Assembly (NCBI GenBank): GCA_019671005.1
Contig: CM033741.1
Coordinates: 930,001-994,000 of the forward strand
Length of the DNA stretch: 64,000 nt
Source of the DNA: Hibiscus mutabilis
Lineage: Eukaryota > Streptophyta > Magnoliopsida > Malvales > Malvaceae
Direction: 5' to 3'
This document shows, one piece after another, positions 9,453-19,234 of this stretch (positions within the stretch are counted from its first letter, which is position 1; every line of letters starts with the position of its first letter). Under the pieces are notes generated by a model that had not been told where the DNA came from, did not search any database, and was given only the letters and a program-made list of their open reading frames with translations. The translations under genes and the position numbers were made by a program.

Positions 9453-10988
9453 TGTTGCACGTAATAAGTGCTCCGTACTTGTGCAAATGTACACGTCGCA
9501 AGTTATAGTATAAAAGATATCGTCTCCACAAGGATTGTGCCACTTCAAGAATCTACTCTCTTGCACTGTAAAAAGTAAAAGAACACAAGTAGGTGATTGT
9601 AGGAGTTTAACTAACAACTAAACTAGAAAGAAAATAAGTAAAAGAAGATGTAATCAAATGATAGAGAATAGGCCAGGTTATCGTGTGTTGAGATGTGATA
9701 GCCGATTGGATCGTCTTGGTAAAAGAGAGCAAGGGCAACTCAATTGTCGTGGCAACTTGCGCAGCGGGGTTGTCTTGGCAACTAATCGACGGTTGCCTGG
9801 GCAACTACTTGGGCGGCTGGGCAGCAACTTCAAGGTTCGGTAGAGCGTTCTTCAATGGTTTCTTCTCATCCCTTAGTCGAAACTCTAGCTATTTGTGCAT
9901 GCCTTGATAATACATCCCTGCGTGAATCAAGGGTGAACAACAACCAATCTTGCGCTCTTCTTAGCCGTTGAAATCCTTAACTTATTCTAAAGTCGGATTA
10001 ATCTTCACCATCGATAGATTGAATAAAGACCATACTCATTCGTTTCTTGAATCTAACTCTCCCGATATTAGATAAATAGATGAAGTTATGAGATTCTCTC
10101 CTAATTCACTCGCAAACAAGAAGAAAAACCAAGAATGAGTAAACCTTGAATTGAAAGTGCAAACTCTTATTACCTAAACAAAATCCAATTATTTCTCACA
10201 ACCACAAAACACAATAACCTTAGCCAAATAGATTTAGTTCATGGCTATGTTCCAAAGAAACACAAAACAAAGAATTCCTAACATAAACCTAATTGAACAA
10301 GAAAGAAAAAGATGAAGAATGGTTGAAGCCTTGTCGAAATCTCTCCTTGCTCTTGTCGAAATTTCTCCATTCTCTCTTGTAGAAATCTCTCCCCTCTTGC
10401 TCTCTCTTGAGTTTGACGGCTTGGTCTCCTTTAAATAGGAGATAGCTAGGTCAAAATCCTTCTTGGGGAGGAAGTTAAGTTGGAATTAAATACTTTAAAA
10501 GAATATAATTCTTTATTATATTTAAATTCCTTCTAGATCTTCTCCTATCTTTTTGGGATTTAATTTTTTTGACCTTTTCATGGAAATCAAACTCCTTTGG
10601 GATTTAACTTTGCTCCACGTCATCTTGGGCTTATCTAGTCATCAATTTTGACTACCATATAATCTTATCCCTTATCGAAAATTGCCCTGGCAACTGGCTC
10701 GACATCTCCTTCATGCATTGCCTTGGCAACTAGCTCAGCATCTCCTTCATGCATTGCCCTGGCAACTGGTTCCAGCCTTGCTTTGGCAAGTGATTATGCA
10801 CACACACAAAAACACACCAAAGCAATATCTTTTTCCACAAAATTAAGCAAAATATGAAATCAAGCTTGTCCACCAAGGAAACAATGCAAACATGCATGAA
10901 TGGCTAATAATGCAACTAATATGAGCCTAAGTCTAGCAATAATATGAATAAAAAGAGTAACAAAAATAGTACTTTTGAACACTTAACA
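9453..10988 (-). repeat. 5' LTR of the Athila-like element
   Basis: A 1536-bp LTR with TG...CA ends: TGTTGCACGTAATAAG at 9453 and ACTTAACA at 10988. The outer ~740 bp align to 1-707. It contains GTTGCC/GGCAAC motifs at 9739-9815 and 36-bp repeats of TTGCCCTGGCAACTGG plus CATCTCCTTCATGCA at 10682-10780. Three CTTGTCGAAAT-type units lie at 10332-10400. The base after the LTR (10989) begins the flanking sequence GCCAC. Confidence 0.9.
10430..10437 (-). promoter_or_regulatory. TATA-like box in the 5' LTR
   Basis: The minus strand reads CCTATTTAAAGGAG, the best TATA-like element in the LTR; the same sequence lies in the left LTR near 183-190. Inferred core promoter of the retrotransposon. Confidence 0.5.
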
Positions 10989-11378
10989 GCCACAACATAC
11001 CATCAATCTCTCTCAAATCCCAATACAATTAACTAGTTTTCAATACCACTTTAAAACATGAATAAATTCATAATGCTGAAGGTTTGTAGGCCTCAAACAT
11101 GAATGGAAAACGTAGCAGTAAGGAGGCTCTATCACCCTGAATTAGGGCACTGTGGATACATGTATATATATGTTTGGAATATCATATTCTTATACCATGT
11201 CTGAATATGCATCGAATATAGGTATCAAATATCGGTATTTTCAGGTGAAAGAGCAAATAATGAAAGTACTCATGGACCAAAATAGACAACAATGAAACAT
11301 ATTTCACAGAAAAACTCATAATTTAGTGGACAAAGCAACAAAAGTTTTGAAAAGAACGAGCAAAATAAGCAAGCAAAC

Positions 11379-11631
11379 CTCCATTGAGCCAGAGGGTGAG
11401 GGGCTTGTTGTCAGGGTCTTTATCAGCTTCAACGAAGTAATAAAACAAGCTCCTCCCAGCATTTACATCCACATCAACATACCCAGCATACTGCTTAAAC
11501 CCAACCGGCGGCTGACCGGGCAATTTCACCACCAGATCCTCCGCCGGGTACCCTTCCACTCCCACCACCACCACCACCACCACAAATGCAATGCTCAACA
11601 AAATACCACCAAACTCATTCCACCTACTCAT
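11379..11631 (-). CDS. serine carboxypeptidase-like protein, exon 1 only
   Basis: From an ATG at 11631 (MSRWNEF) the exon encodes a hydrophobic signal peptide (IAFVVVVVVVG), then the mature start of S10 peptidases: YPAEDLVVKLPGQPPVGFKQ, YAGYVDVD, AGRSLFYYFVEA and KPLTLWLNGG. It stops at a donor AATGGAG|GTTTGC, exactly before the PGCSS block expected in exon 2. The poly-Val run is coded by a GTG microsatellite. An ATG at 11658 is less likely because a TATATATA box at 11690-11697 would leave almost no leader. The rest of the enzyme (catalytic Ser, Asp, His) is absent between here and the retrotransposon border at 10988, so any further exons lie beyond that insertion, outside the window. Closest by memory to the SCPL42/45 type; secreted or vacuolar. 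Confidence 0.8.
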
Positions 11632-11689
11632 CTCAAAATACCCTTTTTTTTCCTTCACACAGATGAATTACATTTACACCCCAGAGCAG

Positions 11690-11697
11690 TATATATA
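11690..11697 (-). promoter_or_regulatory. TATA box of the carboxypeptidase-like gene
   Basis: TATATATA about 60 bp upstream of the chosen ATG on the minus strand. Confidence 0.5.
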
Positions 11698-11699
11698 GT

Positions 11700-12231
11700 C
11701 AGAAAACACACCAAAAAACTCCCAAAAAGAAGTAAAAAATGAATAAAGTGAGGACAAAGGAAGCAGACTATATTTACAATGATGATAATGATAGCATAAG
11801 CAACATCTTTATCCTATATGTATATATAGTAACATATAATTCAGTTGCATATACTTACATCTAGCACGTGAATTCTGGGTTTGCTTTAACAAAAAGGTAG
11901 CTTACAATATTATTATTATATATAGATCTAATAAATGTAAAGAGATCTGAATTGTGTTCAATATAGGAACTTGCTATAAAGAGATTTATAGAGGTTTGAA
12001 ATTGAATTGAGGAAGAAGCTTCAGAGGCACAGTTGTTGCCAAGCTGTGTTACCGTTTACTACCTACCCATTTTCACTACAGGAAAGTAATGGGTAAATTA
12101 CCTTGGAGACTATTAAACTATTGACTTGATTCTATTTTGACTATTAAACTATGAATTTTATCAATTAGGTCACTAAACGATTGCAATGGTTTCAATCATG
12201 CCAATTGATGTGAAAGTTAAGTAATTTTGTA
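11700..12231. other. promoter-side intergenic DNA of the carboxypeptidase-like gene
   Basis: AT-rich DNA without a supported gene. From about 12105 it contains half of a repeat with the phrase GGAGACTATTAAACTATTGAC and GGTCACTAAACGAT, a style frequent in plant TIR elements; the matching end was not found. Confidence 0.4.
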
Positions 12232-12375
12232 TAATTACAAAAGTGGTCCGGTGAAAAAGAGTATAGTGTTCATCCTAAGGGATCCGAGTTTAAATTGCTT
12301 TGTCTACATGGTATGTGTATTGTCAAAGAGTTAAAAATATGTATGAACCGATAGCACTTGTAACTAAAAATAACG
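12232..12375 (+). mobile_element. tRNA-derived SINE, family A, copy 1
   Basis: Aligns to the copies at 34350 and 48582: AGTGGTCCGGTGAAAAAG, then a block ending TTCATCCTAAGGGATCC, a B-box-like GAGTTTAAATTGC, CTTTGTCTACATGGTATGTG, and the tail CTTGTAACTAAAAATAA. The 5' end seems slightly shortened and no clear target-site duplication was found. Confidence 0.65.
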
Positions 12376-13382
12376 TCAAATGTTCATTTAGAGAGCAGAA
12401 AGTTTAATGTACAAATTACAGCTGCATTGTTGTACTTATATACCATGTTCTTTTTAATATAAATTATATAATCATTAATATTTAAATTATTATTTGATTA
12501 ATTTGTATTGAGAAACTACATATGTTTAATGTAAGATAACTCTCTCAACTCAATTGTTTTAGTCATAGCGTTAAAAATTAAATCATTAATTTTGCTTAAA
12601 GAATATAACATCTCATTCTAGTAGATCAATTAGTTATTAGTTATATACAATATTTTTTTATCATATAGCGTTTAATCAATTTGTTAATTAATTTTGTAAT
12701 CAAATGTTATAAAGAAACAATTATAATTAATGTGCGGATAAAAGATGCGACTTTTACTCGAAAAGTAAAATAAAAATGCTACTCGGCATCTTCTAAACTC
12801 AATAGTGGATAAAAAAGATTCCCATAAAATTCTTGCAGTCAATAAGTCAAAAAAGTCTCTATTTTCGGCTGAACTTCTGCCTGCTCCATGCAATGCAAAT
12901 CGCGTTAAATTTTGTTTCCACTCGCAGTTGTGGAGAGTGTAAAGCACGGATCACTTATTGAGTATAGGGGTATAAATAAATAGAGCATTCGACAAACCGT
13001 TCATGAACTGTTCGTATAATATTCATTTATGTTTATTTATTAAGCTAAATAAACGAGTATGAACAAAATTTTTATATTCGTTTAATAAACGAACAAACAC
13101 GAATAGATGTGTGCTCGGTTCGTTTATGTTCATGAACATGCTTGTTTATGAGCTAGTTTATGAGCTCGTTTATAGGCTCGTTTATAGGATGAAAATGCTT
13201 GTGGATGTATCTAAATACTACTTTTTTTGTTGCTAAGGATGTTATATAAGTTCATGTTGAAATGTAAGTTTTATTTTTGTTGCTTTTATTTTATTTTATT
13301 TATTTATTGTTAATTTAGTTAACATTTTTAAACATATAAACGAATATGTTCGCGAGAGAATAAATAAAGTGAACACTTAAAT
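12376..13382. other. AT-rich intergenic DNA with GTTCATGAAC-rich repeat
   Basis: No gene supported. From about 12985 it is rich in variants of CGTTCATGAACAT, AAACGAACA and GCTCGTTTAT, a degenerate self-complementary repeat resembling plant hAT-type MITEs. It is interrupted at 13383 by the second LTR element. Confidence 0.45.
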
Positions 13383-16194
13383 TGTAACGACCCAAATTTC
13401 TCGAGTCAACAATGGGCATTGACTCGAGTCTTGGACCAATACGTTGGGTCAAATGTTCGGGTTATGTTGGGCCTTGATTGTTGGGCTTTGTGGACCTTCA
13501 TGTGTTGTCGAGCTTGGTTATTGGGTTGAGCTTGGAGGAAGAAGGTTTAATGAGGGGTAAGGGAGTAAATTCCCAAAATGGGGGACAAAGGCTAATGCCT
13601 TTTGTTTTCTCCTGCAAAGGGGAAGGGGATGAAGTCATTTTGTCCCTAAAGTTTCTCATCTTCTTCTCCTTCAAGACATCACTCAACTTAAAAGGGAAAA
13701 GCTAGGGTTTTGATGATTTTTGTGTAGAATCTCAGAATTGTCATCAAGGAAGAGTTAATCAGCAAGCAAGGATCTATCCATCAAGGTGAATATCCCCAAA
13801 GTTGGTAGAGGTTGAGTTGGAAGCTTGGTTCAAGGAAGAAAAGAGGAAAAAGCTTGGTGGAAGCTTCATTTCAAGTTTTGCTTGATTAAGCCTCATAAGA
13901 CGATTGCTTTGTGTGGTTTATAGTTTTGGGTTGTATGGTTGTGGTTTTAGAAGCTTAAACCCCTATTAATGGTAAATCAAAGATGAGATGTTGATAAGGC
14001 GTAAAATTGATAGAAAACCACCTTTTATACTCTAAATAACTTGTAGGAAAGATTTGAGACTTAACCATGGAGGTTAAGAGTGGGGCTAAGGAAACCTCGA
14101 GCTCTAAGTTTCGAAATCTATACTCGAGTACAGATACGAGATGGTTGCGTATCGGTACTCCTTTATGTTTAGGGGGCCAATTTGTGATGGGCATACTGAT
14201 ACGCCTTTCCGTGTATCGGCACCCCTCGCCTAAGGTGAATTCCAGTAACGCTTTGGTGTACCGGTACGCTAGGGTCGTACCGGCACATACTATTGCATTG
14301 CCTGAGAAAGGCTTAGCGTGTCGGTACGCGTATGTGGGAGTACCTGTATGGGGTGATCTTAGTATCGATAATACGTACTAGTACAGCACGGAGCGTATCG
14401 GTACGGCTTGGGGTCTTATTTTTTTCAAACCTAATTATCTTATCGGTGCTCATGGAGGAGTATCGATACCCAAAGAGCAGTACCGATACTTACCTTAGAG
14501 TATCGGTACTCGCTGGGTAATATGCCCAAGAAATTTGAGTTTGCGTTTGGGGTTCTATAATTCATGGTAAAGGGTTTGGTGGGTCCCTAAAGGTATAAAA
14601 CAAACTCTAAAACTAAAAAATCGAGGTTAATAACCCATATGTGGATTAATGGCTAATGGCTTGGTAATAGTTGGGTAAGTTGCTTGGACTGGTAATCCAT
14701 AGGGATCCATGGTGGATCAGTTAATGCTACGTGGTAGCTTGGGGTCTTTGCTGTGTGTTGAAGGGACGCTCATATAGGCTGGTTGTCGTAAGTAATAAGG
14801 TAATCTAACGAGAAATGCGTAAATAAATTCTAAAGATATATTAATTATTGTATCAACGAGTCATGTCTTAGGGCATTGGTAATGGTTGGCTGGATGTCTT
14901 TTATCTCTCGGTGAGATATATTAATGTTTGAGGGAGCATGTTTTATCGTATGTGTCTTGGTTAGGAATCTGAATGTCCTAGAGTCAGTGCAAGAGCACTT
15001 AAATAAGGGGATGTGTACTCCAGGCTATGTGATCGAGTACATCCGACGTATCCACGGGCTATGTGATCTAGATGCGGTCCGAAACCTATCTTTGGACTAT
15101 GTGATCAGGATACGAAAATACAACTCGGGAGCTGTATGAGCTCGAGTAACTCGAAGGGTTATGTGATCTCGAGTAACCTGATTGGCTATGTGACCTCAGG
15201 AAAACACTGCTTGTGGCTATTATGATCCAAGTATGTCTAGGACGTATCTGTGGCTATAGTGATCCGAATATGATCCTAACCCAACGGCTATGTGATCACA
15301 GATAACTCGACGGTTGTGTGAGCACGGGAAAAATAGTAGGGCTTCGTTGGCCATTAGGGAATGTATGTTATTTACATTATTGTGTGGATGATAGATGTTG
15401 GCTATTTTACCCTTGGGCTATGTGATCAGGGTAGGGTTGTTACTCGACGGGCTGTGTAAGCTCGAGTAACTCGATGGGCTGTGTGATCTCGAATATGGGT
15501 TGTGTGATCTCGAATATGGGCTATGTGATCTCGAATATGGCCTAAATAACCCTTCGGCTATGTGATCAGGGTATGGGACGTAACTCTATGGTCAGTGGGA
15601 CCTCGCGTATGGTAAGCCTGGGACGGCTTAGTGGTCTTCTTGTAAATAGTGGTATCTTGAGATAGTTGTAAGCTCTAGCTAGGATAGGCTAGAAGATGAT
15701 CCTTAGATGTTGAGAAGCCTTTTTGTGCACGCTTGATTATATTATCATGAATGCTTGTTTTATGATATTCATGAATTATGGTAGAGTAGAAATGTACCAC
15801 TGAGCTTTGTTATCTCAGCGTGCAGAATTGTGGTTTTTCCGTGTGTAGGTTGACATGTTACTTTTGGAGGAGCACATCGAGGAGGATTTTTCAGCACCGA
15901 GCCAATCTCAGAGTACAGTACTTGATGTCTAGTTTGGACTGGTTGTATTCATAGGACCTTACCACAGTCGAGTCTGTATTTTATTTTGATTTACTGTTAT
16001 TTGGTCAAACGGTGTATTTTATTCGAAACTTATGTTTTGTAAACCCTTTTGATCTCATTATCTATGTGGATTTTATGGAAATTGATCATTTTGAGAAATT
16101 CCAACTTATGGTTTTAAATGGGAAATTTTGATGGGTCAGTTTTGGATGACCCGAATGTGATGCTCCGGATCTAGGACGGGATCGAGGTGTTACA
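13383..16194 (+). repeat. 5' LTR (2812 bp) with two internal repeat families
   Basis: Complete LTR, TG at 13383 to CA at 16194. Region 14120-14520 contains about ten variants of the palindromic octamers GTATCGGTAC, GTACCGATAC and GTATCGATAC. Region 15020-15570 contains about 15 variants of GGGCTATGTGATC, usually followed by TCGAGTAACTCGA or AGGGTA. The five bases before the LTR are TAAAT. Confidence 0.9.
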
Positions 16195-16199
16195 TTTAG

Positions 16200-16211
16200 T
16201 GGCATCAGAGC
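16200..16211 (+). promoter_or_regulatory. primer binding site, initiator tRNA-Met type
   Basis: TGGCATCAGAGC, one mismatch from the plant consensus TGGTATCAGAGC, five bases after the LTR end. Confidence 0.85.
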
Positions 16212-16440
16212 TTAGGTTTAGTCGGTTCTAGGAAAACCCCGGGGTGTCGCAGAGGTCGTGGTAAGGTGTCTAGTGAATACAAGTCCCTAAAGTTAAGTGT
16301 ACTTGATAAGACTGGGAATCTTGATGTGCCACATTGTTTGTTGTGTTTCAGAAAATGATTGATGGAAGGTAGAACCGGTAGTAGAGAGGCGGGTCATTTT
16401 CGTGACCTTACCTTTGCCCTCTCTTGTGTGGTGTAAGCTA

Positions 16441-17340
16441 TTTCGAGGCAATATGAGACGCCTCGCAAGACCCCTGTAAAGAGGCTTCATCATTTTGGGC
16501 CTAAGAGTTTCGAAGGCTTGGGTGAAGATGACCCGATCAAGGCTGACCAGTGGTTGCGTGACACACAAAGAATCTTGAGGCAGATGAAGGAAAGCCCGAA
16601 AAATAATCTTGATTGTATTGTTTCCCTTTTTAAGGGTAATGCACACGAGTGGTGGGATACCGTAGAGTTAGGTCTACAGCCTACGCTCCCAATATGGGAT
16701 ATCTTTGTGGATGAGTTTCGAAAGAAGTACATCAGCGAGGTATATATGGATGAGATGATGGACCAGTTTTTGTATTTGGTATAGGGAGATCGAACGGGGT
16801 TTGCTTATGAGCAAGAGTTTCTACGTTTGAACCGTTATGCTTCAGAGATGGTTGCCGCGGAAGAGTTGAGGTACAAGAGGTTTAGACAAGGCTTGAATGT
16901 TGACCTTCAATTGCATGTGATAGCGAGTCCGCTTGGGATATTCTCCGAGTTAGCCAATAGTGTGAAGGCATTTGAGCGGCTTTAGAGTTCAGCATCCAAT
17001 CAGTTCGAGGATTCGATGGGTCATGATGTGGAGACCCAGAAAATCATGGGTCTTTTTCCCCATCTGCATGAGAGGTTTCACGCTTCGAGGAACTCGAAGA
17101 GAGTTGCATCGAACTGGCTACTAAAATTCGGCATAGGATCTAGATCGAGGGTTTATAGAGGCTCTTTGATCCCTAACCCGGAAGAGATGATTGATGGTTC
17201 TGTTGGAGCATCGCTTCCACTAGCATGCGAGCATTATGGCAGACATCACTTCGAAGTGTGCTTCTTGCTTCGGAGAGTTTGCTATAGGTGTCGGGACACA
17301 TGGTAAAGGACTGCCCAGTTGTTGAGGATGATACATCAGT
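16441..17340 (+). pseudogene. Gag of the second retrotransposon, with zinc-knuckle remnant
   Basis: The best stretch (16518-16781) reads DDPIKADQWL, ESPKNNLDCIVSLFKGNAHE, WWDTVELG and FVDEFRKKYI, the standard plant gypsy gag core. After a stop at 16782 the frame continues (FAYEQEFLRLNRYASEMV, RYKRFRQGLN) to another stop near 16983. Near 17224-17300 the zinc-finger area is visible (CEHYGRHHFEVC, then CYRCRDTW followed by a stop); the second CCHC is destroyed by a small deletion. Several stops; not translatable as a whole. Confidence 0.8.
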
Positions 17341-19219
17341 TCGGTCTTAAAGGTAGACTACTTTTCGTCGTGATCAGAGTTTTGTTAAAGACAGAGTTAG
17401 GGCACCGTCAGGTTATCAAGGTGGAGGTTTTGTGAGATCCACCACCAGGGTTGGCACGCGAGGCGTTGCTAGGCAGTCTGCTGCTCAGATTAGAGTTGAC
17501 AGCGTTGCGACCGAGGATATGTCAGGTAATTAAGTTTTGTGTTGGTTTCAGCTGTTGCGTTAGCCGTTTAGCTCTTCGATTGTGTAGTAGACCGGTTCTT
17601 ATGATGTGTATCTTGGTAAGTCTTGGGTTGTTGTTGCTTTAGATGACAATTATAATTGCATCATTGGCTAGGAAAGTTTTTACCGTAGATGGTTGTTGAG
17701 AGTATATGTATCTCGTAAGATGTGAGTGAAAAGTTATGAAGTTTTAGATTGCTTGAATCTAGTTGTTAGTTTGCGTTGAAGGTTATATAGGTTGTAAGGC
17801 ATTATTAGCTTGCGTTGTAGACACGAAAGTTGAGAGTTCCTAGTCTTAGTGTGATGGGTGTTTCGAGGGTATGGTGGTACCCTTTGGTGAATGAGCGATC
17901 TTACCAGGTGATTGTGGTTTAGAACCGCGATAAAGGTAAGGTTGTGTTCGTTGTTTGTGTCTATTGCTTCGTGGTATGGTGCTTAATGAACTCTTAGTTT
18001 GTGGTACACTTGTGCAAGCGACCAATTGGGTGTCGTTGCCAAGTGCTTCGTCGAGATCGTGTCTGCGTGAGAGTAGCTTGTATTGTGGCTTTGGACGTGT
18101 TGAGCCGTAGTGCAATAGTAGAAGACCGATGTTAGTTTTGTGAGATCGGCGACCTTGTTTTGGCCATAGAATGTGAGAGCTTCACGTGTTGTTTGTCGGA
18201 GTAAGGTACCGTAGAAAAGAGGTAAATGAAGGTTGTGATGAACATGGTTGAGGTCTTAAGGGCGAATCATGAGGATAGTTGCTTGGCTTGTGCAACTATT
18301 GAGCTAGATTTTGTGGGGTTGAAGGTTTGCCCAATTGAGTTCGGTCAAAGTTGTTATCGGTTAAGGCAAACAATGTAGAAGTTATCAGAGTAGTACAGAG
18401 GAAATGTGGATCAATAGTTGTGTTAAGGGTAACCGGGTGGTTGCTTTGCAAAGAAATGTTATTAGATGAACCAGTTGGCAATCCTTGAGAGCGGTCAGAT
18501 GGCTTTCTATATCTGATGGTTGAGATCGAGGCAATGGTTAGGAAGGAGGTGTTTAGACCTTCGCAAGTAGAATGTCAAGGTTTTAGGTTGCTTGTGTGAT
18601 TTCCTAAGTGACGGTGGTCATTTCTCGGAACCAAGTGGTTGGGATCGAGAGTGGTTTTCGATCCTTTTGAAAGCAAGTCTGGATAAGCGAAGTTTTAGGT
18701 TCCGACTTGGTGGGTCAAGTATAGAGAAAGGAGTTGTTAGTTCAAGGTAGATTGATGATAATGATTGGTTGTTGAGGTTTTGCTTGTCCTTTAATAGTTT
18801 GACCGGGACATGGTTGTTTGGCGTGGTGTGTTCCTGGCGGTGCCTTGTAGAAGTAGTGCAACGTTTTAGATAAAGATGAAGTCTAAGTTTAGTTTGTGGT
18901 TATCGGATGCTTGTAGAAGGGTTGGTTAGCCGAAATAGAATAAGTGAATGTTTGAACGACGTGGGTCGAGGTTGGTTATGTTACCATGCTTAGCGGTTCG
19001 CCATAAGTGTTGCTGGTTTCTGAAAATAAGTCGTGGGAACCTCAAGAGAAGTGTTGAGAGCGTGTGGTTTTATGATATGGTTCTATTTAAGGTGGATTAA
19101 GGGAGAACTCTCTCTAATCAAGGTGATCATGTTTGAATGGTGAAGTGGGGTGAAGTGGTTAGATCTGTTTTAGTTACATCTCCCTTTCATCCATCTAAAT
19201 TTTGAGGACGAAATTTCTT
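17341..19219 (+). other. internal region without recognisable pol
   Basis: About 1.9 kb, rich in G and T on the plus strand. No RT, RNase H, integrase or protease motif was seen in six frames and no long ORF exists. It may be heavily decayed pol or unrelated filler, as in LARD or TR-GAG type elements. Confidence 0.55.
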
Positions 19220-19234
19220 GAAGGATGGGAGAGT
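19220..19234 (+). promoter_or_regulatory. polypurine tract
   Basis: GAAGGATGGGAGAG directly before the right LTR, preceded by TTTTGAGGACGAAATTTCTT, a phrase typical of the end of gypsy internal regions. Confidence 0.8.

Larger units (their letters stand above)
1..10988 (-). mobile_element. Athila/Tat-like Ty3-gypsy LTR retrotransposon, decayed
   Basis: The first 707 bases recur at about 10248-10988, giving two direct LTRs. In element (minus) order it reads: 5' LTR 9453-10988, tRNA-Asp-type primer site, gag, aspartic protease, reverse transcriptase, RNase H, integrase, two extra ORFs, polypurine tract, 3' LTR cut off by the window start. Integrase after RNase H marks Ty3-gypsy; the tRNA-Asp primer and long post-integrase region are typical of the Athila/Tat group. 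Gag and pol share one frame but carry several stop codons, a frameshift near 6065 and an internal deletion near 5655, so it cannot be autonomous. The target-site duplication cannot be tested because the left end lies outside the window. Confidence 0.92.

Noticed and set aside
12684..12947. 87-codon minus-strand ORF
   Set aside because: AT-rich, no domain and no neighbouring exons; probably chance.
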